64,000 nt of DNA from Nemania diffusa (lineage: Eukaryota > Ascomycota > Sordariomycetes > Xylariales > Xylariaceae), in NCBI GenBank assembly GCA_038501195.1, contig JBBPUQ010000003.1:5610501-5674500 (forward strand), read 5' to 3'. Both the position numbers and the translations under genes were made by a program. The notes below the pieces were generated by a model that worked only from the letters and a program-made list of their open reading frames with translations, made no database searches and was not told where the DNA came from. Shown piece after piece: positions 33,615 through 44,824 of the stretch. Positions within the stretch are counted from its first letter, which is position 1, and every line of letters starts with the position of its first letter.

Positions 33615-34656
33615 AGCTTCCGGAGGCGTTCTTCACTGCTTGGGGTCAAGTACACTGCGGATACCACGGCGGCTTTATTCTGGGTTGTGGGTCTGTGGCT
33701 ACGTCGCCGCTGATAGATTTGGCACTGCATTTTTTTTGGTTCGCGTTCATGCATGGAATATCTAGATCATTGATTACCGAAGCGTTATTGTACTGATTAG
33801 CTCCCTAACCCATTACCTATCGACCTAGGTGGGTAAGTGAGGACGTGGCTATAGCGAGTCTTTCGAGACATGAGTTGCTCGCCTGTTTTGTACTGTAGGG
33901 CTGCTTGGGTTGCGAGTTGACTATATATACATATCATACCCAGCAAATAAAGATACCCTATATTTCGCTACGTTGCTGTATTGGTATGTCACGTCACGTC
34001 CCTGTGTACTTGTTGTAGAAAACTACCTATGAAGGGGATAGGTGAGAGTTTACCGTGTTTGAATGCAACTTATATTGTGTTGTGATTTTAAGTTCTTGAT
34101 ATCTATTTTTATTTTTTAGGCAGTACATATACCACTGCCTTTTTTTCATTATAGACATGGGATTTTGTTCGTTATAGACATGGGAATGACAAGTCCTAGC
34201 TTCTAGCAAGATTTTAGAAGCGGAAGAAATTTCCTAACAAAGCCAAAATTTGTATACTCATCTTGTTTTCACTAATAGTTAAACTTTCACCGACACTCCC
34301 TGCGCAGACATTCGACATATTTAGGAAGTAACATCGCCCTTCGTTTACGTATTTATGCGTATCATTAGAAGCCAACGTAAGAGAAAATCTAAGGTATATC
34401 TAGGCATAGGGAGTAATCCCTAGACTGAGTATAGTGTTGAACGACGAGGCGGGTATATAACAGCTTCGTTGGGGGAGCTGTGTCTCGATAATTCAGCAAC
34501 GGTAAATCCACCGTCCCCTGTCGAGCGTAATCGTAGGGGCGAGTTGATGCTAGGTGATGATCAAACACGGCGATTTCGTCTATCTTTGAATTGAAAAGCG
34601 TAGTAGATTTGATCAGGACATGTAGTGATTGAGCCTGTCCCTTCAACTGAGAGGAT
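33615..34656. other. convergent intergenic region, no gene seen
   Basis: 3' flanks of the phosphatase and the F-box gene. AT-rich with short homopolymers and a repeat of tatagacatggga at 34151 and 34172. No coding exon found. Confidence 0.5.
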
Positions 34657-36382
34657 TTAGTCGCTATCAGAAAAGTCAGCTTCGTGAAGCTCATCGGGAT
34701 CATTTGGATAGCTAATTGCGATCCGCCCATTTAATTTATCGGCCAAGTACTCGTTCAACCAAGTTTCTTCTTCTTCGGTCAATTTCGCTTCATACCATTG
34801 GTTGAGCAAGTCAATTTTAATGCCCCGATTGGTAACCGGATCTAATCTCTGGGCGAAATCTTGAAGGTTGGCGTATATGAAAGCAGTGATGGCGTTAATT
34901 GAGAGTAAGACTAAATGAGGTAGTCTACTCAGATGCTCGAGAATCGAGTCATCGATTAGATCACCTCCGAAACTAAGTTCTTCTAGACGAGGAAGGGCGG
35001 CGGCGATACGGCGAATTTCAGCTGAAGACACGAAGGTTTGCATTAGATTCAAGGAGGTCAGGTTGGACAAAAGACAGATCGAATCCGTAAGTTCGGGGTG
35101 ATGGGGCAGGATGAGGCCATCGACAGAGCCGTCTTGTGATGCAATAGTTAACAACTCAAGACGGTCCTGTCGGCCTAGAGCACGCCACGTTGCTGTTGTA
35201 ATTTCTCGGGAAGCTGACTGATAATCCTGGATGAGTAATCGCTCAAGGCGAATCTCAGGAGCTTCTAGAACTTTTCTCAGTACAGGCAAGGCATCTCGAA
35301 TATGGTTGAAGCTCAATTCTTGCAACGCTTTGCAGCTGCTGATCCATTTAGCGATTTGTGTGAATTCTACTTCACTGAAAACATCACGCGCCCTTCTATC
35401 AGTTGCTTCCCTTTCTATAACGAGGCTTTCTATGGCAGTGCATTCAGAGAGAAGATAGAGGCTTTTGATAGCGGGGAGCAGTAGACTCCGGAGATGCAAA
35501 ACCCTCAAGGACTCGGCGTGGGTGTTGAGGGCAGAAAGAGTAACCTCGCCGAGATTGTTGCGACTAAGGACTTCAAATCCTTGGAGACTGTTGGGACGCA
35601 GCGCAAGAAAGAAAGCAGCCAAGTCCTCGGCAGCTGTTTCGCCGGAACAATGGAAGCAGGTCAACTCGGCGAATTTAGGGCAGCACTCGGCAATAGCACT
35701 AGCAGCCTCAATACCCAAGCCGAACCCATCCCGTAGTTGCAAAGATTTCAGGGTGCCGAGGCGGCTGATCCAAGTTGGAAGAGCGTCACGTGGAAATGCA
35801 GGAGCCTCCAGGTGAGTCAAGGCTACGGCAGTACCGTTGTTGTCGGCAAGGCCTTTGATGTACTGGGTAATGGAGTCTACACATCTGCTGGTGATGACAG
35901 GATTGTCGAAAGCAGGATGCATCCTAGAGCGGGTGGCCATGAGCCGCTTGTTGTTCCCCTGGAAGACTAGAAAGTCTTGCATCAGGCCGTCAAAGAAGAA
36001 GTGACGTAGGGACATGTCAAACCGAATGTCGTCTAGACAGTCAACGAGACTGCCCAGTGACAAGGCACGAATATAGGCGCAATAGGGGTAGAGTGTAGCT
36101 CCAAGACTAGACAAGATAATGGATCGCCATAGCTGGGCAGCTTGTAATTTACTCTCGACGAACGGGTCCATAGCCTCCATGATGCTATATAGATAGTTAG
36201 CAGGGAAAAGGGGCAGTGGCAGAAGTATCAATGTTAACTAACCCATAGAGCTGTTCCACAGCGATGCTGGCAATTCTTCTACTGACCATGGCACAACGAT
36301 ACAGAGTAGTGAACTCGCGACGTGCACCAAGCTCCTGGCATATCAGGAGCATGATATCCTGTGGCAGCATCAAGTTGTTCAT
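34657..36382 (-). CDS. F-box / leucine-rich-repeat protein
   Basis: Two exons, 36382-36243 and 36184-34657 (1668 nt, 555 residues). The 58-base intron has GTTAGT..TAG ends. The frame is open further upstream but only from a TTG, so ATG 36382 is taken as start. Residues about 5-46 look like a divergent F-box (LPQDIMLLICQELG, then LYRCAMVSRRIASIAVEQLY). The rest is built of irregular leucine-rich repeats, e.g. LGTLKSLQLRDGFGLG, LRVLHLRSLLLPAIKSL, LLSNLTSLNLMQTFV and LPRLEELSFGG. Such proteins serve as substrate adaptors of SCF ubiquitin ligases. Fungi carry large variable families of them, so no orthologue is named. Confidence 0.8.
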
Positions 36383-37165
36383 ATTTTCTCTCGCCGTGCG
36401 ATGGATTACTAGACTAGCAGGTTCCAAGTTTAGATATCGAAGAAGAGAGCAATGATACGGGTATGGTGAGATGGATTATGATTTGTGCATAGGGTAAGTC
36501 ATATTAAATACCTGAGATGTAGGACACTGGATCTAAGTACCTAAGGTATATATTTGTATTGTATAGTTGTACAGTATACTATAAGAACCTCTCATCTACA
36601 CCGTGTCGGCCTCCGCCTTCCCTTGTTTGTTTGCTGTTTGATATCTCTTCAAAGGCTGTTTAGAAGCTCGTGTGGGTCTTAGGTAGCTTCTATAGAGTAG
36701 TATGCACACTGTATTCTGTAGGTATGTTAGCGCATCTATAGTGCTACCCTGTAACAGTGCTAGGCTGTACCCCGCGACGCGTTCCAGCGTGCCTGCTATT
36801 GCTTGGCGCGCTGTCAGCTGAAATACGATGTATGCGAGGTATGCGTACTCCATGGCGTACAGAGAGCACACCTACCCTCTGGTACGCAGTACATATATGC
36901 AAGATATAGGTATGACATAATCTCCCGTGAATTCGGCGTGTTTCCTAGTGGACCCCGAATTTCACTCCCCATACAAGTGAAAACGCCTAACTGTACGAAA
37001 GTTTGAACTCCTAATTATAGGTATATCGAAATCTGTGTAGGATGGCAAACGCACTTTTACGTATCTAAGGTGGAGAATCTCCCTGCTCACGCTCGCGGGA
37101 TTCTTACTTCTGGTGTATCATAGAACATATTCCCCTGCCATACGCACTGGCTAGCAATTAAGGCT
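36383..37165. other. divergent intergenic region, no gene seen
   Basis: Promoter region shared by the F-box gene and RAD9. AT-rich with TACCTAAGGTATA-like steps near 36535-36550. Short frames on both strands carry no recognisable motif. Confidence 0.5.
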
Positions 37166-38814
37166 ATGGCAGTATTGAAGTTCACCTTAAGCGAGGATGG
37201 GGTGAACGTCCTGCGGGATGCGCTGGCATGTCTCGGTAAATTCAGCGACGAGGTGTCTCTAGAAGCAAAGAAAGACAGGGTACGTGTAGATTATGCTACC
37301 TACCGTTATCGCCCATGACTTACTGAAACGCCATCTTCTCTTGAAGCTGGTTCTCACAGCTCTCAACACGTCCAAGTCGGCATACGCCTCCATCGCCTTC
37401 GCCGCGAACCGTTTCTTCTCCAAGTACCAGTTTGCAGGAGTCGCTCAGAACCGCGATAAGTTCTTCTGCAAACTCTACAACCGGGTACGTCGAGTACCCA
37501 TCTATATAGTATCATCTGTTCCTCTAGAGACTCATCGAGCTTGTGTTAGGCTCTGCTGTCTCTCTTTCGGAGTCGTGGCGGAGATCCCCTGCATGAGCGG
37601 GAGAAGGACACGACCATCGATAGATGCGATGTTGTCATTACCGATGAACCTGGTAAGAAGAGCAGATTTGTTGCAAAGATCGTCTTTCGGAACGGTGAGT
37701 TCATGCCATAATGTCGAAAGACACCGTTGTGCCCCTGACTCATTCTCAAAGGGATAACCACCAAATACCGGCTGCCTTTCGAGGTCAGCCCACCCGTGCA
37801 TGCTAAATTTGACAAGACCGAGGCTACGAACAATTGGGCCATCTCACCGAGGACCCTGCGTCAGCTTATGGACCATTTCGGCCCTGGTATCGACTACCTG
37901 GATATTCATGGAGAAGATGAAGTTGTGAACTTTACTTGCTTCACTGAGACAGCTGCTAATGGCGATGGTGAGTGCTGACAAGAAGACTTGGCAGTCATCG
38001 CTAATGAAAATAAATGCTAGAGGTCTTAAAAAAGCCACTGCAGACATCTGTTGCCGTAGCACGGGACGAGTTCGACAGCTTCCATGTGGAGGAAGATAAT
38101 CTTCACATTGTCATTAGTGTCAAGGACTTCCGGGCCATCATTCAACATGCGTCTATCCTTGGAGTTGACCTCTTGGCTAATTACTCGATGCCAGCTAGAC
38201 CTATGCAACTTAGATATGATGGTGACGGAATTAAGTGCGAATACCTGCTCATGACGGTTGGGGAGCGTGGCGCGCCAGCCCAGAAGCCCAAAAAGACTCG
38301 AGCGAATGCAAAAGGGGCTGCTGGGCCTCAGCTCGAGGAAACAGCTACCAGACCTAACTCTCATGCACCCACACCATCCCGCCCAACAGCCCCTTTACCA
38401 TCACAGCCCCGTTTAAACCCTATGCCCTCTCTGAGGCCGCCTATAGAGCGTCCATCTCAGCGTCCCCCTCCAGCTACTCTCGAGTCCGAGTCGCTGTTCG
38501 TGCCCCAGGATAACGACGAGCAATGGGAGCCAGTCAATGTTGACGAAGACGACGCGGAAGAAGATAATGGGCGTCTAGGCTGGGATACTAGTCGCGACAT
38601 GGTGAGCACTTTTATCCTGCAATTCACGTCAAGTAAAAGGAGAGTACTAACTACAGCTTAGAATCCGCCTACGATGAATATGCGTACCGTCATGGCCCGT
38701 CAACAAAGTGCTCCTGAACCTAGCATAGATCATGAGTCTGGTCCAGACTTCAGTCAATTGGAGCCAACACAGCGTCTTTCCCAAGCTCGTAAATTTGGCC
38801 TTTTCGGCGATTAG
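37166..38814 (+). CDS. rad9: DNA damage checkpoint clamp subunit Rad9
   Basis: There are six exons: 37166-37279, 37347-37484, 37550-37694, 37752-37967, 38021-38601 and 38662-38814 (1347 nt, 448 residues). All junctions keep frame. The N-terminal PCNA-like region reads MAVLKFTLSEDGVNVL, CLGKFSDEVSLEAKKDR, LTALNTSKSAYAS and FFSKYQFAGV, as in fungal and animal Rad9. KYRLPFEVSPPVHAKFD, FHVEEDNLHIVISVKDFRAI and LRYDGDGIKCEYLLMTVGE complete the two clamp domains. A Pro/Ser-rich disordered tail with an acidic patch (EPVNVDEDDAEEDNG) follows and ends RKFGLFGD. Rad9 forms the 9-1-1 clamp with Rad1 and Hus1, loaded at damage sites to activate the ATR/Mec1 pathway. The tail is the usual phosphorylation platform. 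Confidence 0.93.
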
Positions 38815-38934
38815 GATAAGCCGTAAGAAAGACGGGTATCTACGTGGGATGACAACCCACTCGATATCACCACGCCCCGTTTAGATTGCCGGAGGTAGTC
38901 TTGGTATGAAGCACAGTCAGGCCTATAGTTATGA

Positions 38935-40026
38935 TCATAAGAAAATACCTTCTGTCATGATGTTAATCCAGCTTGTCGCACAGCCCGCTCCAATCGCTGT
39001 TATACTCGATCCCTCAGGTAGATTTTTCAACGAAGCAAGCACGTTCCAACGCCCTTTGACATCACCGAATTTTTCATCCGTGTGAGGACCACAGTTGCCG
39101 TGTTCACCCCAGCCCCAAGTCAGCACATCGCCGGCCTGCGTAAGAGCTACGATATGCTCACTTCCAGCCGCGACATGGGATAGTTCTGGGAGACCAGGCG
39201 GAGGTAATTGACCATGGTCCCCTCGGCCCCATGCTACGAGCATTCCATCTCGTTTGAGGATGTAAATACCTCCCCAGCTAGCCGTTATAGTTTTCCAGCT
39301 AGGCACCTCGGCGGGCGCATGACTTTTTAAATCCCATTTGTCAGCCCCCAAAACCAAGATCCTCCCGTCCCCGGGTTCTGCAATGAGACAGGTCGTGTGT
39401 TGGCAACAGACAGCCCTGGCTACTTTGAACGGAATGCCACTAATCTTCTGAGGACTTGTGACTACACCTCTAGCATCAACATTCGCTATCTGACCTAGTT
39501 GACCTTTCTTTCCATTGCCCCAGCCATAAACATCACCATTGCTGAGAACGACAACGACATGTCTAAATCCAGCTGCGAGGCTTGTTACTGCTGTTCCATC
39601 TGGGGGGAAGTCTGACATAGGTACGGGTTCTCCCCCTACACTGTTTGTAGCGCCGCAACTGTATAACTGGGTTGCCTGGCTATTTTCATCTCCGGCGACA
39701 AGGATTGTAGTATCCCATGTGCAAGCGGCATACATTATAGGCCCTATATTTGCAGAACTTGATAAGCAGAATTTCCGGAATATTGGACGAGCATCCTCTT
39801 CCATCTCGGCGATTCCACAACAGCCGTTAGAGGAATCGCCGCTCCAATAAGCCTTTCCCGATGATGTGATGAGGATAGTATGATTGCCGCCAGCTGCCAC
39901 TTGAGTGATGGGGTCGTCGTGAAGAGTTTGGCTAAACTCAACTTGTTTGGGAACGGACACATCCTCCTTATGGCCCAAGCCTAGCTGGCCTGAGCCATTA
40001 GATCCTAGAGCAAAAAGACCGTCCAT
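38935..40026 (-). CDS. RCC1-repeat protein, ATS1/KTI13-like
   Basis: Single exon; the start is set at ATG 40026 to give 363 residues beginning MDGLFALGSNGSGQLGLGH, the usual N-terminus of the family. The frame is open another 39 codons upstream, but that part does not resemble the family. RCC1-type blades are visible throughout: LFALGSNGSGQLGLG, VAAGGNHTILITSSGKAYWS, LAAGFRHVVVVLSNGDVYG, WGNGKKGQLG, VAAGSEHIVALTQAGDVLTW and GWGEHGNCG. Length and start resemble yeast Ats1/Kti13, which pairs with Dph3/Kti11 in diphthamide synthesis and Elongator-dependent tRNA wobble-uridine modification. That assignment is inference; another short RCC1-family protein is possible. It converges on RAD9 with a gap of 120 bases. 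Confidence 0.82.
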   Translation of the reverse strand: MDGLFALGSNGSGQLGLGHKEDVSVPKQVEFSQTLHDDPITQVAAGGNHTILITSSGKAYWSGDSSNGCCGIAEMEEDARPIFRKFCLSSSANIGPIMYAACTWDTTILVAGDENSQATQLYSCGATNSVGGEPVPMSDFPPDGTAVTSLAAGFRHVVVVLSNGDVYGWGNGKKGQLGQIANVDARGVVTSPQKISGIPFKVARAVCCQHTTCLIAEPGDGRILVLGADKWDLKSHAPAEVPSWKTITASWGGIYILKRDGMLVAWGRGDHGQLPPPGLPELSHVAAGSEHIVALTQAGDVLTWGWGEHGNCGPHTDEKFGDVKGRWNVLASLKNLPEGSSITAIGAGCATSWINIMTEGIFL

Positions 40027-40489
40027 AGTCGATTCCGGGAAGTCTAGGCTTAATGTTCTGTTATACTTATGTGTTTGCATGCAACCTCTGGTAAGAGCCA
40101 CGGGCCTAGGGCGTAAGTGGAGTCGGTGTGGCTGACTCACCAAAGGACCTTGCTCTCACTAGCCACATTTTCCGTAGGTATTTTCTTCCGATGCCGATCT
40201 AGCGCGATCTCGAGGAGCCCCACCATGACTTTTCACTAGCTTTAAAAAAGATTTGTCTTGCTGCTCTGTTACATATTTTCCCTTCTCTATCATCATCACG
40301 AGACTTTCTGTCATTACGATTCATGTACCACCCCAAACGTGGTGCGACGGATGCAGGCCTTGGAAGCTTTCTTAAATGATGTGAGGCACTCGCTTGGGTA
40401 ATCCTAAGTTTGCGATTGCGCCTAGATATCAATTCTGTCCTTTATTCCTACTGTTGGTTGCGGGCTTCCGCCGCGAAAACAGTCTAGCC
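40027..40489. other. divergent promoter region
   Basis: 463 bases between the start codons of the RCC1-like gene and TYR1. No clear TATA or coding exon was seen. Confidence 0.5.
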
Positions 40490-42384
40490 ATGGCTTCGAA
40501 CTCGTTGAAGAACACTGTTCCCGCAATGGAGAATTTCATCATCGGTATTATCGGAATGGGCGACATGGGGAAGATGTATGCTCGGAGGCTCAGTGATGCT
40601 GGTTGGAAGTAAGCAACTCGCCACGCTTTGGGCAATAGCCCTAGCTGAGCCTCCATTGTGTCCTTGGTAAGTTTTTTTCTCTATCTATCACGGTTCAATC
40701 CGGCTCCTTCCTCTCGCGAATGATGACTTGAGTGCATTTGGCTCGAGTATCGCTCTCGGCTTGGCGGATCGGCCATTCTGGTTCCCGCTATAGCAGTTGG
40801 CTTTCCATGATGTTAATTCTCAGCTACCTTACTTTATTTTGTCTGAAGCATTTCCACACAATTCATTAGCTTGTCGTTGTATAGTTAATCGGGATACTAA
40901 TGAATTCTCTTTAGATCATGACCAAAGTAGACAGCGAACACGCCTAGGACTCGAGATAACTAACACAATATACCGGTAGGGTTAAGGCTTGTGACAGGGA
41001 GGACCAATATGAGGATCTATGTAAAGAATTCTCAGACAGGGTGAATATTCGTAGCTACCTAGTCTCACAGCGAATGCATGCTGAGAATCGTTTAGACCAA
41101 TATACAAATTCTCCGAAATGGTCACCTAGTATCTCGCGCGAGTGACTACATCATTTATAGTGTGGAAGCAGCGGGTATCGGCCGCGTTGTTGCTGAGTAC
41201 GGTCCTTGTATGCATGCCTTATGATGTTCTCGCCAGCCGTTGCGTGCGTAGAAAGGTGACTAAGTACAAAGTAGCGACCAAGCAGAATGCTATCGTGGGT
41301 GGCCAGACATCCTGCAAGGACCCCGAAATCAAGGCATTCGAAGATCATCTCCCTCCAGACGTAGACATAGTGTCCTGCCATTCGCTTCATGGTCCCAAAG
41401 TCGATAGCAAGGACCAACCCTTGGTATACATATCCCCTTGCCTCGGTCCTAGAATTGCACCACAGCCCAGCTAATAGACATTAATACTAGGTCCTCATCA
41501 AACACCGCGCTTCCGACGAGTCATTCAACAAAGTCGAGACCGCCCTACGATGCCTACAGTCTAAGCATGTCTATCTCACCGCACACGAACACGACCGTAT
41601 CACGGCGGACACTCAAGCCGTAACCCACGCAGCTTTCCTCAGCATGGGCAAGGCCTGGCACTCGTCACGGCAGTTCCCCTGGGAGGGCGCGCGCTACGTG
41701 GGCGGGATCGAGAACGTCAAGATCAACCTCACGATGCGCATCTACAGCCAGAAGTGGCACGTGTACGCCGGGCTCGCGATCCTGAACCCCGAGGCCCGCA
41801 AGCAGATCAACCAGTACGCCAAGTCGGTGACGGAGCTCTTCACGCTGATGCTGGGCGGCCACCGCGCCGAGCTCCGCGCGCGCGTGCTGCAGGCCAAGGA
41901 GAAGGTGTTCGGCTCCGACGACGTGCGCAAGTGGGCGGACACGCCGCTGCTGCGCGACGCCGTGCTCGACCAGTTCAGCATCGGCCAGCGCGCCGCGGAC
42001 CTCGCGCCGCTGCCGAATAACCACCTCAGCTTGCTGGCTATGGTGGACTGCTGGAGCGCGCTGGGCATCGTGCCGTACGACCACATGCTCTGCAGCACGC
42101 CGCTGTTCCGGCTCTGGCTCGGCGTGACGGAGAACCTGTTCCGCAGCCCGGCGCGGCTCGACGAGGCGCTGCGCGTCGCTATCGAGGACAACACGTTCCG
42201 TAGTGAGGATCTTGAGTTCACGTTTGCGGCGCGCGGCTGGGCCGAGTGTGTTGGGCTTGGCCACTTTGAGACCTGGAAGGAGAGGTTTGTCGACACGCAG
42301 CGGTTCTTTGAGCCGAGGTTCGCTGAGGCTATCGAGGTTGGAAATGGTATGGTTAAGGCGGTGCTGGAGAGTACGGAGTCTTAG
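40490..42384 (+). CDS. tyr1: prephenate dehydrogenase (NADP+)
   Basis: There are five exons: 40490-40608, 40980-41040, 41096-41207, 41272-41423 and 41491-42384 (1338 nt, 445 residues). The first intron is unusually long (371 bases); the others are 55-67. The product opens with the Rossmann loop FIIGIIGMGDMGKMYARRL, then WKVKACDREDQYEDL, LRNGHLVSRASDYIIYSVEA, IVGGQTSCKDPEIKAFE, CHSLHGPKVDSKDQPL, ITADTQAVTHAAFLSMGKAW and GGIENVKINLTMRIYSQKWH. These match fungal Tyr1 throughout. The enzyme converts prephenate to 4-hydroxyphenylpyruvate with CO2 release, the committed step to tyrosine, in the cytosol. The last exon is markedly GC-rich at third positions. The start ATG (gccATGg) is in ideal context. 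Confidence 0.95.
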
Positions 42385-42836
42385 GGCTTGAACGAGCCGA
42401 GTCGATTACGTTTTTGATAAGGGGGCTAAGGGGTTTAAGGGGTCTAAGATTGGATGGCCACGGCTGGTATGAGATCGTACACTGTCTGGTTCAGGGGACT
42501 TTTTATTTCATATCGAGCTTCTGGTGATAGATACATGTGTGAGGTATGGGTGTCAAGAATGGGGTATAGGGGGTGTAAACCGGTACGAGTGCCTCAGAAG
42601 AGCACTTAAACATTGTGATCTAGATAGGTTCGGGTTCCTGATAGAGATGTGTATCCAACCGGTATAGAATACAATAGTCTACTTAAGTCCTAGCGACAAT
42701 GATGCTTTGCTAATGCTCAGAGGCTGTTGCTTAGATGTTTTTTTATGAAAACCAAGAAACCAGAATATTGAGATATCGCACGCACATACACCTGCACGCC
42801 GATTCCTACTATCACCCCTCTCCATTAGCCAAAACC
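42385..42836. other. convergent intergenic spacer
   Basis: 3' flanks of TYR1 and the FAD dehydrogenase. Nothing beyond low-complexity G/T stretches was seen. Confidence 0.5.
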
Positions 42837-44592
42837 TCACTTCGCCGTGCCCAGTAGCTCATCCGCAATCGCCCGTCCCGCCGCCCTCCCCGAGAATATG
42901 CACCCGCCCAGGAACGTGCCCTCGAGCGAATTATACCCATGGACGCCCCCGCCCCCAAAGCCCGCGGCCTCGCCGGCAGCGTACAGCCCCGGGAACGCGC
43001 TCCCGTCGGCCCGGATGACGTTGCTCTGGAGGTTGGTCTCGACGCCGCCGAGCGTCTTGCGCGTCAGCAGGTTCATGCGCACGGCGATCAGGGGGCCGCG
43101 CGACGGGTCCAGCAGCTTGTGGGGCGGCGCGATGCGGCTGCGCGCGTCGGGCCAGTACTGCCGCCCGTTGCGGATCAGCATCACCTGCGCGTCCTTGCAG
43201 TAGCTGTTTGTTACTTGGGCGTCGCGCGCTTGGACCACGGAGCGGACTTGCGCGGGGTCTAGCTCGACGCCGCCGACGGAGCGGGCGAGGTCGTTCATGC
43301 CGGTCACTAGCAACAGCCAGTCATCAGCGGATTGGGGGGTGTGATTCAGGGGTTGTGTGTTGACTCACCGAGATCCTCGAGGTTGTCGCGCACGACGAAG
43401 TCCTTGCCGTGCTTCTGGAAGTTCTGCACGGGGACCGTGCCCTTGGAGCTGAAGACGCGGCCCATGAGGAGCTGCCAGATGCTCTTGTTGGTCAGGTCCG
43501 GGTTCTGCTCCGAGCCCGAGAGCGCGAACTCCCGCGCGATGATGGTCTGGTTGAGGATGAACCACGTGTAGTCGTACCCCGTGGCGCAGATGTACTTGAG
43601 CGTGGCGAGCGTGTCGCTGCCTGGGTACAGGAAGGGCGGTAGCCGCTTGCCTGTTGCGTCTAGCCAGAGCGAGGAGGGTGCGGGCAGCACTCGGATGCCG
43701 TGGCTGGGCCAGATGGGGTTCCAGTTCTGGAGGCCCTCTGTGTAATGCCACACTGTGAGACTCGGGTTAGCAATCGTTGTTGTTTCACGCGTGCTTCAGA
43801 AATATAGAAACTCCACGAAGAAGAATTCCCGTAGCTAAGCACTTACTCCGGTCTCGGTTGACGATGCTCGCGCCGGCTGACTCGGCGATATCTATCATAC
43901 GACCATCGACATGAGCAGGGACGCCGATCACAAAGTTCTCAGGCACCTTAGGACCCAGACGATCTATTGGCCAAGCCTTCTTGACAGCTTCGACGTTGCC
44001 TCCAATGCCGCCAGATGACACCACCACCGCCGAGCCGTGCAATTCGAACGTATCGATGATGTTCCTTGAGGACTTGACGCCTCTCTCCACCGGATCCTCC
44101 TCCAGCACCCTCCCACGCACCCCCGTCGCCCTCCCCGTCTCATCAACGAGCAGCTCGTCCACCATGTGTCTGAACTTGAACTGCACCAGCCCCTTCTTCT
44201 CCGCTGCTTTCACAGGCTCAGCAAACACGCGCACAACCTCAGGACCAGCGCCCCAGGTAATATGGAAGCGAGGCACGGAGTTACCGTGACCATCCGCCGT
44301 GCCATCCCCGCGCTCGGCCCAGCCAACACTAGCGAGGAAGCCCGCGCCGCGGGCCTTGACGTAGCGCTCGAGGCCGCCGGCCGCAAAGTCGACGAAGGCC
44401 TCGGCCCACTGCCGCGGCCAGTGGTCCTCGCCGCCCAGGCGGTCGAAGCGCGCGGAGCCGAGCCAGTCGCGCAGCGCCAGCTCGCGGCTGTCCTTGATGC
44501 CCATGCGCCGCTGCTCCGCCGAGTCGACGCAGAAGAGCCCGCCCAGCGACCAGAAGGCCTGCCCGCCGAGGTTCTGCGGGCCCTCCTGCTCA
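42837..44592 (-). pseudogene. FAD-binding dehydrogenase (COG3573-like), N-terminus lost at AT-block edge
   Basis: Three exon parts, read leftwards: about 44592-43847, 43752-43369 and 43306-42837. Introns GTAAGT..CAG and GTGAGT..TAG keep frame. Clear family blocks are EGPQNLGGQAFWSLGG, DSAEQRRMGIKDSRELALRDW, NSVPRFHITWGAGPEVV, HGSAVVVSSGGIGGN, ARSVGGVELDPAQV and the C-terminal FAD motif PGLYAAGEAAGFGGGGVHGY. This is the FAD_binding_2/3-ketosteroid-dehydrogenase-like group. The expected N-terminal 35-40 residues, including the GxGxxG dinucleotide loop, are absent. Recognisable homology stops near 44592, and the sequence turns within about 50 bases into repeats and then into the AT block. Without that loop it could not bind FAD normally, so it is probably a truncated, recently dead gene; the remainder still has intact frames and splice sites. 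An undetected far-upstream exon is the alternative. Confidence 0.75.
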
Positions 44593-44712
44593 CGTCTCTG
44601 GAGGCTTGATTTTCCATTTTTAGCAAGATCTCAGCTCTGAAAACCTGTTTTAAAAGTCTGTTGCAGGAGTCTGTTTTTATGAAGAGTTTTAAACAAAAAT
44701 CTGTTGCAAAAA

Positions 44713-44824
44713 TCTGTCTTATTATAAAAAGTCTATTTTACTATAAAAAGTCTGTTTTATTATAAAAAGTTTATTTTATTATAAAAAGTTTGTTTTATTA
44801 TAAAAAGTTTACTTTATTATAAAA
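44713..44824 (+). repeat. 19-bp tandem array at the edge of the AT block
   Basis: Six consecutive units of the form TYTRTTTTATTATAAAAAG start at 44713, 44732, 44751, 44770, 44789 and 44808 (the last is partial). Units differ only by C/T or G/A. Imperfect relatives (AGTCTGTTGCAGG, AATCTGTTGCAAAA) extend left to about 44650. Confidence 0.85.
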
